From: Candidatus Nanopelagicaceae bacterium
GTDB lineage: Bacteria; Actinomycetota; Actinomycetes; Nanopelagicales; Nanopelagicaceae
Direction of reading: 5' to 3'
DNA: 5,514 bases
Assembly (NCBI GenBank): GCA_947478965.1
Contig: CANJXW010000051.1
Location: 1-5,514, forward strand
Part shown: one piece after another, positions 1-5,514 of the stretch
Layout of the letters: each line of letters opens with the position of its first letter
How positions within the stretch are numbered: the first letter of the stretch is position 1
The notes under the pieces: generated by a model
What the model was told of the DNA's origin: nothing
The model's database searches: none
What the model saw: only the letters and a program-made list of their open reading frames with translations
Made by a program: the position numbers and the translations under genes

Positions 1-860
1 AAGAGATCTAGGTGCGCATAGACACCATTTTTCTTCTTTGTCATTACTTGGTAGGTCGCGATAGTTACAGGGCGAATCTCTTTCTTTGCGCCTGAATATT
101 CACCAATTTCATCTTCGTGCAACGTTGTTCGGCGCAGAAGTTCATCGCGCCACTGACGTGCTGCAACGGTATTTGTAACCAAGATAAGTGTTGTTGCTTT
201 GGCATGTGCCATTGCAGCTGCGCCTACGATTGTCTTTCCAGCACCGCAAGGAAGTACTACGACGCCTGAACCACCATGCCAGAAACCTTCTGCAGCAAGT
301 TCTTGGTAGGGGCGAATCTTCCAATCGTTCTGTTTAAGTGAAATCTCATGTGCCTGTCCATCGACGTAGCCTGCAAAATCCTCTGCTGGCCAACCAAGTC
401 GAAGGAGCGATTGTTTAATGGCTCCGCGCTGGCTAGGTAGAACAACGATTGTCTCGCTATCAATGCGCTTGCCTAGGAGTGGTGCGATCTTCTTTGCACG
501 GATTACTTCTTCAAGTACCCCAACATCGGTGGTAACAAGGATGAGGCCATGCACAGGATCTGCTTCAAGTCGCAGGCGACCATAACGTGACATTGTCTCG
601 GCAACATCTACGAGCAATGAATGAGGCACCGCATACCGCGAATACTTAATCAACGTATCAATAACAAGTTCTGCATCATGGCCAGCGGCGCGAGCGTTCC
701 AGAGACCCAAGTTGGTTAAGCGATATGTATGAATATGTTCCGGAGATCTTTCAAGTTCAGCAAAAGGCGCAATTGCGCGACGACATTCAGTTGAAAGCGG
801 ATGATCGATATCTAGAAGAAGTGTCTTGTCACTTTGGACAATGAGTGGTCCGTCGCTCAT
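1..860 (-). CDS. DNA repair helicase XPB/ERCC3 type, N-terminal 286 residues (3' end outside window)
   Basis: SF2 helicase of the XPB family, which unwinds DNA 3'-5' using ATP and is linked to nucleotide excision repair; its role in bacteria is less well defined. The reading frame is open from the ATG at 860 to the window edge. Residues 1-165 form an XPB N-terminal, damage-recognition-like domain (QSD at 9-11, YR at 46-47, VDVAETMSRYGRLRL around 84-98). The motor starts near 180: a Q-motif-like RPYQ (183-186), Walker A PCGAGKT with K209, motif Ia LILVTN (225-230) and IATYQ (267-271). The DEVH box and second RecA lobe lie beyond position 1; family members are about 550 residues. The start MSDGPLIVQSD matches, from memory, the mycobacterial XPB start. 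It overlaps the M20 stop by ATGA, so translation is probably coupled. Family call very secure; cellular role inferred. Confidence 0.95.
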   Translation of the reverse strand, partial: MSDGPLIVQSDKTLLLDIDHPLSTECRRAIAPFAELERSPEHIHTYRLTNLGLWNARAAGHDAELVIDTLIKYSRYAVPHSLLVDVAETMSRYGRLRLEADPVHGLILVTTDVGVLEEVIRAKKIAPLLGKRIDSETIVVLPSQRGAIKQSLLRLGWPAEDFAGYVDGQAHEISLKQNDWKIRPYQELAAEGFWHGGSGVVVLPCGAGKTIVGAAAMAHAKATTLILVTNTVAARQWRDELLRRTTLHEDEIGEYSGAKKEIRPVTIATYQVMTKKKNGVYAHLDL

Positions 861-1957
861 TTCAAGAGATCCTTAATAAAAGCGTGCATGAAGTTACTTC
901 TCTCTTCTATTGATTTAAGGCTCAGCCATTCTGAAGGGGCATGTGCGCCACCCCCAACTGCTCCGAGACCATCCAATACTTGTGCTCCTGCCGCTGCGGC
1001 AAAGTTGCCATCGCTGGCTCCGCCGACTTCTGCGCATCCAAGTGGCGCCATTCCTAGCTCCGCTGCAACCTTTTCTGCGCGCTCATAAAGTGCTTTAGTC
1101 GATGCTGGTTGAAGTGGAGGGCGATTGAGTCCGCCCGTTACTTCAATGCGCGCGCCTGCAAGAGTTGGCGTGAGGGCTTTCACTGCAGCGTCAATACGTA
1201 AAAGTTCATCATGTGAAAATGATCGTGCATCTATTTCTAGTGTCGCTAGATCTGGGATTGTATTGGCGCTATTTCCAGAGTGCATGAGAGTCGGAACAAC
1301 TGTGGTCCCAAGTTTCGAATCTTCTAACGCTGCAAGTTTGAGGACGATGTGCGCCATCTCAACAGTCGCGTTGACGCCCTTCTCGGGTTCAAGTCCTGCA
1401 TGAGATGCAAGGCCGTGGACGTGTATCTGATACATAGAAGTACCTTTGCGTCCCGTCTTTACCTTTCCATCCAAGCTAGATTCAACAACTAGAACAGCTT
1501 GGGCTTTTGAAGATAAATCCTTGATGAGTTCGCGCGAGGAAAAACTTCCGATTTCTTCATCAGTGGTTGCAATCAACGCAACAGATCCTTCTATTCCTTT
1601 TAGGGCAAAGAGAGCTTGAACAAATCCAGCCTTCATATCAAAGACACCAGGCCCACGAACAACATCACCAGATATATCCCAAAGCGGAAGGTACGAGCCG
1701 ATAGGCCACACCGTATCGAGGTGAGCCAAAATTAATACCTGTGGCTCTTGCGCTCCCCACCAAAAAACTGGCCGGCCCTCAATCTCTTTGATCTGTGCTG
1801 GAGTTCCAAGGACGCGAGTTGCGATATCAGATGCAAGAGCTACAACGTTTCGGCAGGCTTCAATATCTTCGCTTGGTGATTCGCAGCGAACGAGAGCTTC
1901 TATTGCCGACAACATAGGGTCAATTCTGCCGTATGAGGCAAGGTTCTCGCTTGTCAT
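857..1957 (-). CDS. M20 family metallopeptidase, carboxypeptidase G2-like
   Basis: Predicted cytoplasmic di-zinc exopeptidase or amidohydrolase of the M20 family, 366 residues, typical for CPG2/ArgE/DapE-like enzymes. Visible residues by family pattern: HLD at 79-81 (H79 zinc ligand, D81 supporting), FDMKAG with bridging D107, TDEE with catalytic base E134 and ligand E135, E159 in VVES, and final ligand H339 in GAHAP. The lid domain spans about 165-275, with SHAG (H186) and PEKGVNA resembling CPG2, and R245 in DARS. GGASDGN at 312-318 is the usual approach to the last ligand. No signal peptide or membrane segment is seen. The ATG overlaps the upstream stop as ATGA and the stop overlaps the XPB start the same way, so the gene is embedded between helicase-associated genes. 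Substrate cannot be read from sequence; a C-terminal glutamate or small acyl-amino acid is only a guess. Class secure. Confidence 0.93.
   Translation of the reverse strand: MTSENLASYGRIDPMLSAIEALVRCESPSEDIEACRNVVALASDIATRVLGTPAQIKEIEGRPVFWWGAQEPQVLILAHLDTVWPIGSYLPLWDISGDVVRGPGVFDMKAGFVQALFALKGIEGSVALIATTDEEIGSFSSRELIKDLSSKAQAVLVVESSLDGKVKTGRKGTSMYQIHVHGLASHAGLEPEKGVNATVEMAHIVLKLAALEDSKLGTTVVPTLMHSGNSANTIPDLATLEIDARSFSHDELLRIDAAVKALTPTLAGARIEVTGGLNRPPLQPASTKALYERAEKVAAELGMAPLGCAEVGGASDGNFAAAAGAQVLDGLGAVGGGAHAPSEWLSLKSIEERSNFMHAFIKDLLK
870..874 (-). promoter_or_regulatory. Ribosome binding site for the XPB gene
   Basis: AAGGA on the minus strand, 9 bases before the ATG at 860 and inside the end of the M20 coding region. 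It supports this start and re-initiation by ribosomes finishing the M20 gene. Confidence 0.6.
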
Positions 1958-4155
1958 ATCGATGCAACTCCTGTTATTCGGGCGATTCTAAAGGTTGCGA
2001 CCTCACCTGTTGCATGATCTCGAGCAATGAGTGAGCCTGCAGAGAGTTTGAGTGGATCGATTATGCGATGTGAAACAAGGCCATTGTTATCCGCGTATCC
2101 AATTGAGAGCGATGTTGCAGGTTGATTCTGCAAGTAATCGCTCAGAATATCGAGAGTCTCATTGGCAGTTGTTCGGGGGAGTGATCCAAGAGCGTTCGAT
2201 GCAATGTTGCGAAGGGTGCTCTGGCGATGACTCGATTTTTCTCCAGTGCGCAAAGCGCGGAGCGCACCTTGTAGTTGAATTTCATCTGGGCGATCAATTT
2301 CACCGAGAGTGCGCGGTGGACGAGCTTTTGTTTTCGCGCGAGAAATTCTCGGTCCGCTTAGAAGGATTCCAAGTGAATCCTCACCCGCTGGCAAGTAGCC
2401 ACAGTTTCGTAGAACGCTCATTGCATCTGCAGCTTCAAGTCCAGAGATAAGTACTTCAGGTGCAATCTGTCGAAGTGATAGAACTTCAAGTCGCTTGTCG
2501 CTCATGATCTGTGCAATGAGTGCACCGTCTTCGCAACGAATAAATGATGCGGTATTTCCAACGCGTAACTTTCCATGTTTCTGTGCAACATCTGCAATGA
2601 GATATTCAAGCGGCTGTGGCATGGGAGTCTTCGATGTCTTCTTTAAGAAGGTGCGAATCTCTTCGCCAGTCTTGCCATGATCTAAACCTCTACGAATAGT
2701 TGCTTCAGTGAAGCGATAGACCGTAGCCCCACCACGACTCTCAATATCTGCGAGAAGCGCTAACTCTTGAGCTATTTCATGTTCAAGGGGCCCTGGAGCA
2801 ATCGCGGTGTGATCGCTCTGGATAAGGATATGGTCGACGCTCTTGGGGAGATCGGTATCGATGACAGAGAGTTCGCCACCTTCAATAAATTGAATTCCGT
2901 ATGTCGAAATGACGCCTTGGCCAGTAATTCCTAGCCATTCTGCTTCACGCAGAGTCCACGCAATGTAATCACTTTGGATTCCACCTGATCGCTTCGATGG
3001 GCTATGCCACTGGGCAGATAAAACTAGCTCATCTAACTTTGGCGCAATTGTTGTATTTTCACGTAACAATTGAAGAACAAGGTTTCGAATGGGAGCGGCA
3101 GCTGCGCGATCGAGTTCGGGTCCAAGGGGAGAAATATTTCGAGTTCCATCGCGACCCACAAGTCCGCTCATACGCGAAGTAATCAACCAAGCCGAAGAAA
3201 GACCTTCCCATCTCTGCGAATGTTTCTGTGTAAGCCACAGATCAAAGTTTGTCGTTGGAAGAATTCGATCATCTGCATCGATAGTGAGTAGACCTGCAAG
3301 GTATGCAATTTCTACAACAAAAGCTGCGCAACTTTCATCGACTCCAAGGTGGGTTGAGATTATCTTGAGATCACGAACACCTAAGCCACCCGCACGTAGC
3401 GCATCAGCTGGTTCTTGCGCCCAGAAATTTAAGACTTCTTCGGTCCAACGAATAAAGGTGGAGATATTTGCAATCGCCGCTAGTTGAATACTTCGCGTAT
3501 CTCTTTTGCTTCCAGAAAAAGCTGGAGCGTTAGGGGAGAGTTCCTTGTGCACTTTTCCAGCACGAAGATAAATCGCAACTTCGCGCGGAAGAATAACCGT
3601 CTTTGCTCCAGCAGCAATAAGAAAATTCTCATTGAGTAACCATTCAACGCCAGCACTTGGTTTCTTAACATCTGTCACTGTCCCGCGCGGTGGACCCCAG
3701 ACCATTGCATCGAGAACTTTCTTCGCAGGAGCTGGCGCATCATCTAATTTCTTGAGTGAGAACTTTGCGAGTGAATGCGGACCAAGGCCTGCAATTTCAT
3801 TTCCTAGAATCTCTCGAAGAGTTGTGGGCATATAAAAGCCATCTTTACCGCTATAAATAAGGCCGCGCTCCATCAACCCAGGGAGCAGAAAGAGCGCCGA
3901 TTTATCGGTCAGGGCGCTGATTACTTTTTCAGTAAATGGCTCTTGTGCAACTGCGCATGCTTCGAGAACTTGATATTGCCAAAGGTTGAGAGCATCCACT
4001 GCGCGGGCAAGGCTCGGCGCAGAAGATGCGCGCACAGCAAGACTTGCGATATCAGGTGGAACGGGGGTGACAAGGTCAGGTCGATAGGAGAAGAGGGTGA
4101 TGAGGGCAGCGTCATCTACGGAACGTAGATAATCTGCAAAGGAGCGTGTTTCCAT
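1954..4155 (-). CDS. Helicase-associated (XPB-N-like) and WYL-like domain protein, Rv0862c type
   Basis: A 733-residue cytoplasmic protein of the actinobacterial family annotated as helicase-associated (Helicase_C_3-like); function not established. Residues 1-115 carry the family's N-terminal region (YLRSVDD, RPDLVTP, VRASSAPS), probably helical with winged-helix character. Residues 440-600 resemble the N-terminal domain of the neighbouring XPB: QSD at 446-448, YR at 480-481, G494, P513, then ADVAQKHGKLRV. Residues 680-733 look like a WYL-type beta domain (IGYADNNG, HRIIDPLKL, ATFRIARI) without the W-Y-L triplet. No Walker A or DEAD-type box is seen, so it is not itself a helicase. The start is fixed by an in-frame TAA at 4170-4168 just upstream; only a weak AGG at 4164-4162 precedes the ATG. 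In M. tuberculosis this gene lies next to XPB; here a peptidase gene intervenes. A partner or regulator of XPB is inference. Confidence 0.88.
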   Translation of the reverse strand: METRSFADYLRSVDDAALITLFSYRPDLVTPVPPDIASLAVRASSAPSLARAVDALNLWQYQVLEACAVAQEPFTEKVISALTDKSALFLLPGLMERGLIYSGKDGFYMPTTLREILGNEIAGLGPHSLAKFSLKKLDDAPAPAKKVLDAMVWGPPRGTVTDVKKPSAGVEWLLNENFLIAAGAKTVILPREVAIYLRAGKVHKELSPNAPAFSGSKRDTRSIQLAAIANISTFIRWTEEVLNFWAQEPADALRAGGLGVRDLKIISTHLGVDESCAAFVVEIAYLAGLLTIDADDRILPTTNFDLWLTQKHSQRWEGLSSAWLITSRMSGLVGRDGTRNISPLGPELDRAAAAPIRNLVLQLLRENTTIAPKLDELVLSAQWHSPSKRSGGIQSDYIAWTLREAEWLGITGQGVISTYGIQFIEGGELSVIDTDLPKSVDHILIQSDHTAIAPGPLEHEIAQELALLADIESRGGATVYRFTEATIRRGLDHGKTGEEIRTFLKKTSKTPMPQPLEYLIADVAQKHGKLRVGNTASFIRCEDGALIAQIMSDKRLEVLSLRQIAPEVLISGLEAADAMSVLRNCGYLPAGEDSLGILLSGPRISRAKTKARPPRTLGEIDRPDEIQLQGALRALRTGEKSSHRQSTLRNIASNALGSLPRTTANETLDILSDYLQNQPATSLSIGYADNNGLVSHRIIDPLKLSAGSLIARDHATGEVATFRIARITGVASI
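1968..1972 (-). promoter_or_regulatory. Ribosome binding site for the M20 peptidase gene
   Basis: AGGAG on the minus strand, 10 bases before the ATG at 1957. It is the strongest Shine-Dalgarno match in the window. It lies within the last codons of the helicase-associated gene and supports the ATGA start. Confidence 0.65.
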
Positions 4156-4157
4156 AA

Positions 4158-4178
4158 CTTGCCTACATTAGTGGCAAG
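4158..4178 (-). repeat. Perfect 6+6 inverted repeat before the helicase-associated gene
   Basis: CTTGCC at 4158-4163 and GGCAAG at 4173-4178 are perfect inverted copies with a 9-base spacer. It lies in the 30-base gap between the HAD stop and the ATG at 4155. In minus-strand RNA the downstream arm ends two bases before the AUG and takes in the GG of the only Shine-Dalgarno-like AGG. It could be a translation-modulating hairpin or a protein operator. A terminator is unlikely because no T-tract follows. A TAATGT at 4170-4165 within it could also act as a weak internal -10. Confidence 0.45.
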
Positions 4179-4185
4179 AGGGCCC

Positions 4186-4953
4186 TTAGCGCGAACGGCG
4201 GCGGAAGGAGAGGAAGGTTCCGAGCGCAGCGACCCTTGAAACAATTGGCCCAAGGAGTCGATTGATAAATCGCATACGCCTAAAATCGTGGATAGGCCAT
4301 CCTTCGCGCAGAGCGCGCAACCTTAAGATCGCATCTGGATTGATCGCAGATGGATGTCCGACTGCTTGCAATAACGGCAGATCATTGTTGCTATCTGAAT
4401 ATGCATAACATTCGCTGAGATCGAAGCCACGTTCGAGAGCCAACTCTTCTATCGCCATCGCCTTCTCTTTTCCATGAAGAAGGGGGCCATTCATTTCGCC
4501 GGTGTACATGCCATCTTTTACTGCAGCTTTGCTTCCGATTGCACCGGTAAATCCAAGTCGAGCAGAGATAAGTTTCGCCATATCTTCAGGCGCTGCAGTT
4601 ACCAACCAAACTTCTTCACCGCGGGCGCTATGTTCGTTCGCTATAGCAATAGTTCCCTGCCACAGCGCAGGTGATACAAACTCGTCATAGATCGCTTCAC
4701 CGATCTCTTTAATTTCAGCAACGTTATGGCCACCGATGAAATCAGTTGCTGCATTTTGAAAGCGAAGAATCTCTTCTTGCTTCTCAGTTCCCGTTAGTTT
4801 AAATCTCAGGTTGGCAAGGACATATCTTGAAATATCTGCCTTGGTGAAGAATCCACGCTGGTACATGCCTCGGCCAAGGAAGTAGATAGTTGACCCACGC
4901 ACAAGGGTGTTATCGACATCGAAGAAGGCTGCGCGCTTACGCGTGAGTGGCAT
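4186..4953 (-). CDS. HAD-IB family hydrolase, SerB-like phosphatase
   Basis: Haloacid dehalogenase superfamily phosphatase, subfamily IB, 255 residues, which transfers phosphate through an aspartyl intermediate with Mg2+. Motif I is FFDVDNT with nucleophile D12 and acid/base D14. Motif II is WLVTAAP with T119. The motif III lysine is in GKEKA (K164, or K162). Motif IV is YSDSNND with D187 and D191. The insert between motifs I and II fits the small helical cap of type C1. INPDAILRLRAL at 205-216 is common in this subfamily. Residues 230-250 are hydrophobic or amphipathic and end in RRRSR, which might dock on the membrane. Phosphoserine phosphatase is possible, but the subfamily includes other and unknown substrates. 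An in-frame TAG 12 bases upstream fixes the ATG. AGGG at 4964-4961 could be a ribosome site or part of the -10. First gene of the apparent operon. Confidence 0.9.
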   Translation of the reverse strand: MPLTRKRAAFFDVDNTLVRGSTIYFLGRGMYQRGFFTKADISRYVLANLRFKLTGTEKQEEILRFQNAATDFIGGHNVAEIKEIGEAIYDEFVSPALWQGTIAIANEHSARGEEVWLVTAAPEDMAKLISARLGFTGAIGSKAAVKDGMYTGEMNGPLLHGKEKAMAIEELALERGFDLSECYAYSDSNNDLPLLQAVGHPSAINPDAILRLRALREGWPIHDFRRMRFINRLLGPIVSRVAALGTFLSFRRRSR

Positions 4954-4959
4954 GTCACT

Positions 4960-4965
4960 ACCCTA
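4960..4965 (-). promoter_or_regulatory. Putative -10 (TAGGGT) of the HAD-led operon
   Basis: TAGGGT fits the actinobacterial TANNNT pattern. Its last T lies seven bases before the A of the ATG at 4953, so transcription could begin at the start codon, giving a leaderless mRNA. No convincing -35 is seen. The same bases contain AGGG, which could act as a ribosome site if the true start lies further upstream. Probably the main promoter for all four minus-strand genes. Confidence 0.4.
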
Positions 4966-4991
4966 GCGATTCAACCTGTATTTAGACGCTT

Positions 4992-4997
4992 TATGCT
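4992..4997 (+). promoter_or_regulatory. Putative -10 (TATGCT) of the histidine phosphatase gene
   Basis: TATGCT is a good -10 match lying seven bases before the ATG at 5005, consistent with a leaderless or one-base-leader transcript. No Shine-Dalgarno is present and the -35 region (around 4969-4975, ATTCAAC) is weak. It overlaps the alternative ATG at 4993, which argues against that codon as the start. Confidence 0.4.
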
Positions 4998-5004
4998 TAC
5001 CTCT

Positions 5005-5514
5005 ATGAGTTCAACGGTTCACGTCATCCGCCATGGAGAAGTAGAAAATCCAGGAAAGATTCTCTATGGGCGCCAACCTGGGTGGAGGCTCTCGGAGCGA
5101 GGCCAAGCGATGGCGAACGTCTTGGGACAATGGTCAGCGCCCCTTGATCTCGGTGCGCTCCATGTCTCGCCACTTCAACGCGCACAAGAAACAGCTGGGC
5201 CGATATCGGCAGCGCACAAGATTGCAATTACAACAGATGAACGACTCATTGAAGCTGAAAATATTTTTGAAGGAAAATCATTTGAACTTGGAAGTGGCGT
5301 ATTGCGCCATCCATCTTCATGGCGCCATCTGTATAACCCATGGAAACCATCATGGGGCGAACCATATGAAGAGCAGATCAATCGCATGCTTGCGGGGGTC
5401 TTCGCTGCCCATAAAGCAGCAAGCGGTAAAGATGCAATTATCGTTTCACATCAACTTCCGATTTGGATTCTGCGAAGTGCGATAGAAGGGCGCGCGCTCT
5501 TACATGATCCACGT
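5005..5514 (+). CDS. Histidine phosphatase family protein, first 170 residues (3' end outside window)
   Basis: Histidine phosphatase superfamily (phosphoglycerate-mutase-like) enzyme that hydrolyses a phosphoester through a phosphohistidine; substrate unknown. The frame is open from ATG 5005 to the window end. RHGE at 9-12 gives the nucleophile H10 with R9. SPLQRAQET at 55-63 holds the second arginine R59. E83 or E85 is the likely acid. IVSHQLP at 146-152 gives the second catalytic histidine H149. All core residues are visible; only a short C-terminal part, perhaps 30 residues, should be missing. From memory it resembles M. tuberculosis Rv0525, including GILYGR, PSWGEPY and HDPR-like stretches. 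An in-frame ATG at 4993 would add MLTS, but the TATGCT -10 and the conserved start favour 5005. No signal peptide. Divergent from the HAD gene. Family secure, role open. Confidence 0.93.
   Translation, partial: MSSTVHVIRHGEVENPGKILYGRQPGWRLSERGQAMANVLGQWSAPLDLGALHVSPLQRAQETAGPISAAHKIAITTDERLIEAENIFEGKSFELGSGVLRHPSSWRHLYNPWKPSWGEPYEEQINRMLAGVFAAHKAASGKDAIIVSHQLPIWILRSAIEGRALLHDPR

Larger units (their letters stand above)
4954..5004. promoter_or_regulatory. Compact divergent intergenic region
   Basis: Only 51 bases separate the two divergent start codons. A -10-like hexamer sits next to each start. The -35 zone of each promoter would fall within a few bases of the other's -10, so two polymerases could hardly bind at once. 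No strong palindrome or known operator was recognised; the only symmetry is a weak AGCG/CGCT pair (4965-4968 and 4987-4990). Confidence 0.45.

Noticed and set aside
142..463. 60- and 68-residue minus-strand frames
   Set aside because: Out of frame with the XPB coding sequence, which reads without a stop from 860 to position 1 and holds Walker A here.
834..1088. 84-residue plus-strand open frame, with similar ones at 1125-1403 and 1788-1991
   Set aside because: They lie antisense to the M20 gene, whose motifs are intact; composition is low-complexity and no start signal or family pattern is seen.
2052..2450. 132-residue plus-strand open frame
   Set aside because: Antisense to the conserved XPB-like and WYL-like part of the helicase-associated gene; no ribosome site or recognisable motif.
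3089..3487. 132-residue plus-strand open frame and overlapping small ones
   Set aside because: Antisense shadow of the helicase-associated gene with no supporting signal.
4165..4170. Internal promoter TAATGT before the helicase-associated gene
   Set aside because: Acceptable -10 match but no -35, and the gene is only 30 bases from HAD; too weak to list as a separate feature.
4158..4178. Inverted repeat as a terminator after the HAD gene
   Set aside because: No T-run follows on the minus strand, and the repeat abuts the next start codon.
4993..5004. Upstream in-frame ATG at 4993 as start of the histidine phosphatase
   Set aside because: No ribosome site; the codon lies inside the best -10 match, and the family start fits 5005 better. 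Not fully excluded.
5066..5485. 139-residue plus-strand open frame
   Set aside because: Same strand but a different frame from the histidine phosphatase, whose frame carries RHGE, R59 and SHQ catalytic motifs throughout.
1..5514. tRNA, rRNA, CRISPR array, insertion sequence or phage genes
   Set aside because: Almost all bases are covered by conserved coding genes; no tandem repeats, transposase motifs or tRNA-like cloverleaf were seen.

Overview
The window looks like chromosomal DNA of an actinobacterium with moderate GC (about half, by eye). Three things suggest this. There is a bacterial XPB (ERCC3-type) helicase whose N-terminus closely resembles, from memory, the mycobacterial protein. 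Next to it is the large helicase-associated protein that accompanies XPB in actinobacteria (Rv0862c/Rv0861c in Mycobacterium tuberculosis). The divergent histidine phosphatase also resembles Rv0525. The GC is too low for mycobacteria or streptomycetes and would fit a small-genome freshwater lineage such as Nanopelagicales (acI), but that placement is inference.

Layout: coding is very dense. Four genes run on the minus strand in the order HAD-IB phosphatase (4953 to 4186), helicase-associated protein (4155 to 1954), M20 metallopeptidase (1957 to 857) and XPB helicase (860 to beyond position 1, so the C-terminal part is missing). The last two junctions are 4-base ATGA overlaps, each with a Shine-Dalgarno-like sequence inside the upstream gene. 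The HAD gene is separated from the next by 30 bases that hold a perfect 6+6 inverted repeat. A histidine phosphatase gene starts at 5005 on the plus strand and runs off the right end. It is divergent from the operon across only 51 bases, which appear to hold two back-to-back promoters for leaderless or nearly leaderless transcripts.

Functional reading: the core of the operon is a DNA-repair-type pair. XPB has an N-terminal DNA-damage-recognition-like domain and the start of its helicase motor. The 733-residue partner carries a related copy of that N-terminal domain and a C-terminal WYL-like domain but shows no helicase motor of its own. A CPG2-type M20 peptidase, which looks catalytically intact, sits between them in a translationally coupled arrangement. 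Its link to the pair is unknown. No RNA genes, insertion sequences, CRISPR arrays, phage genes or clear terminators were seen, and no gap longer than 300 bases lacks a gene. I found no clear new defence or mobile system. The most interesting points are the duplicated XPB-like domain, the WYL-like tail and the embedded peptidase.
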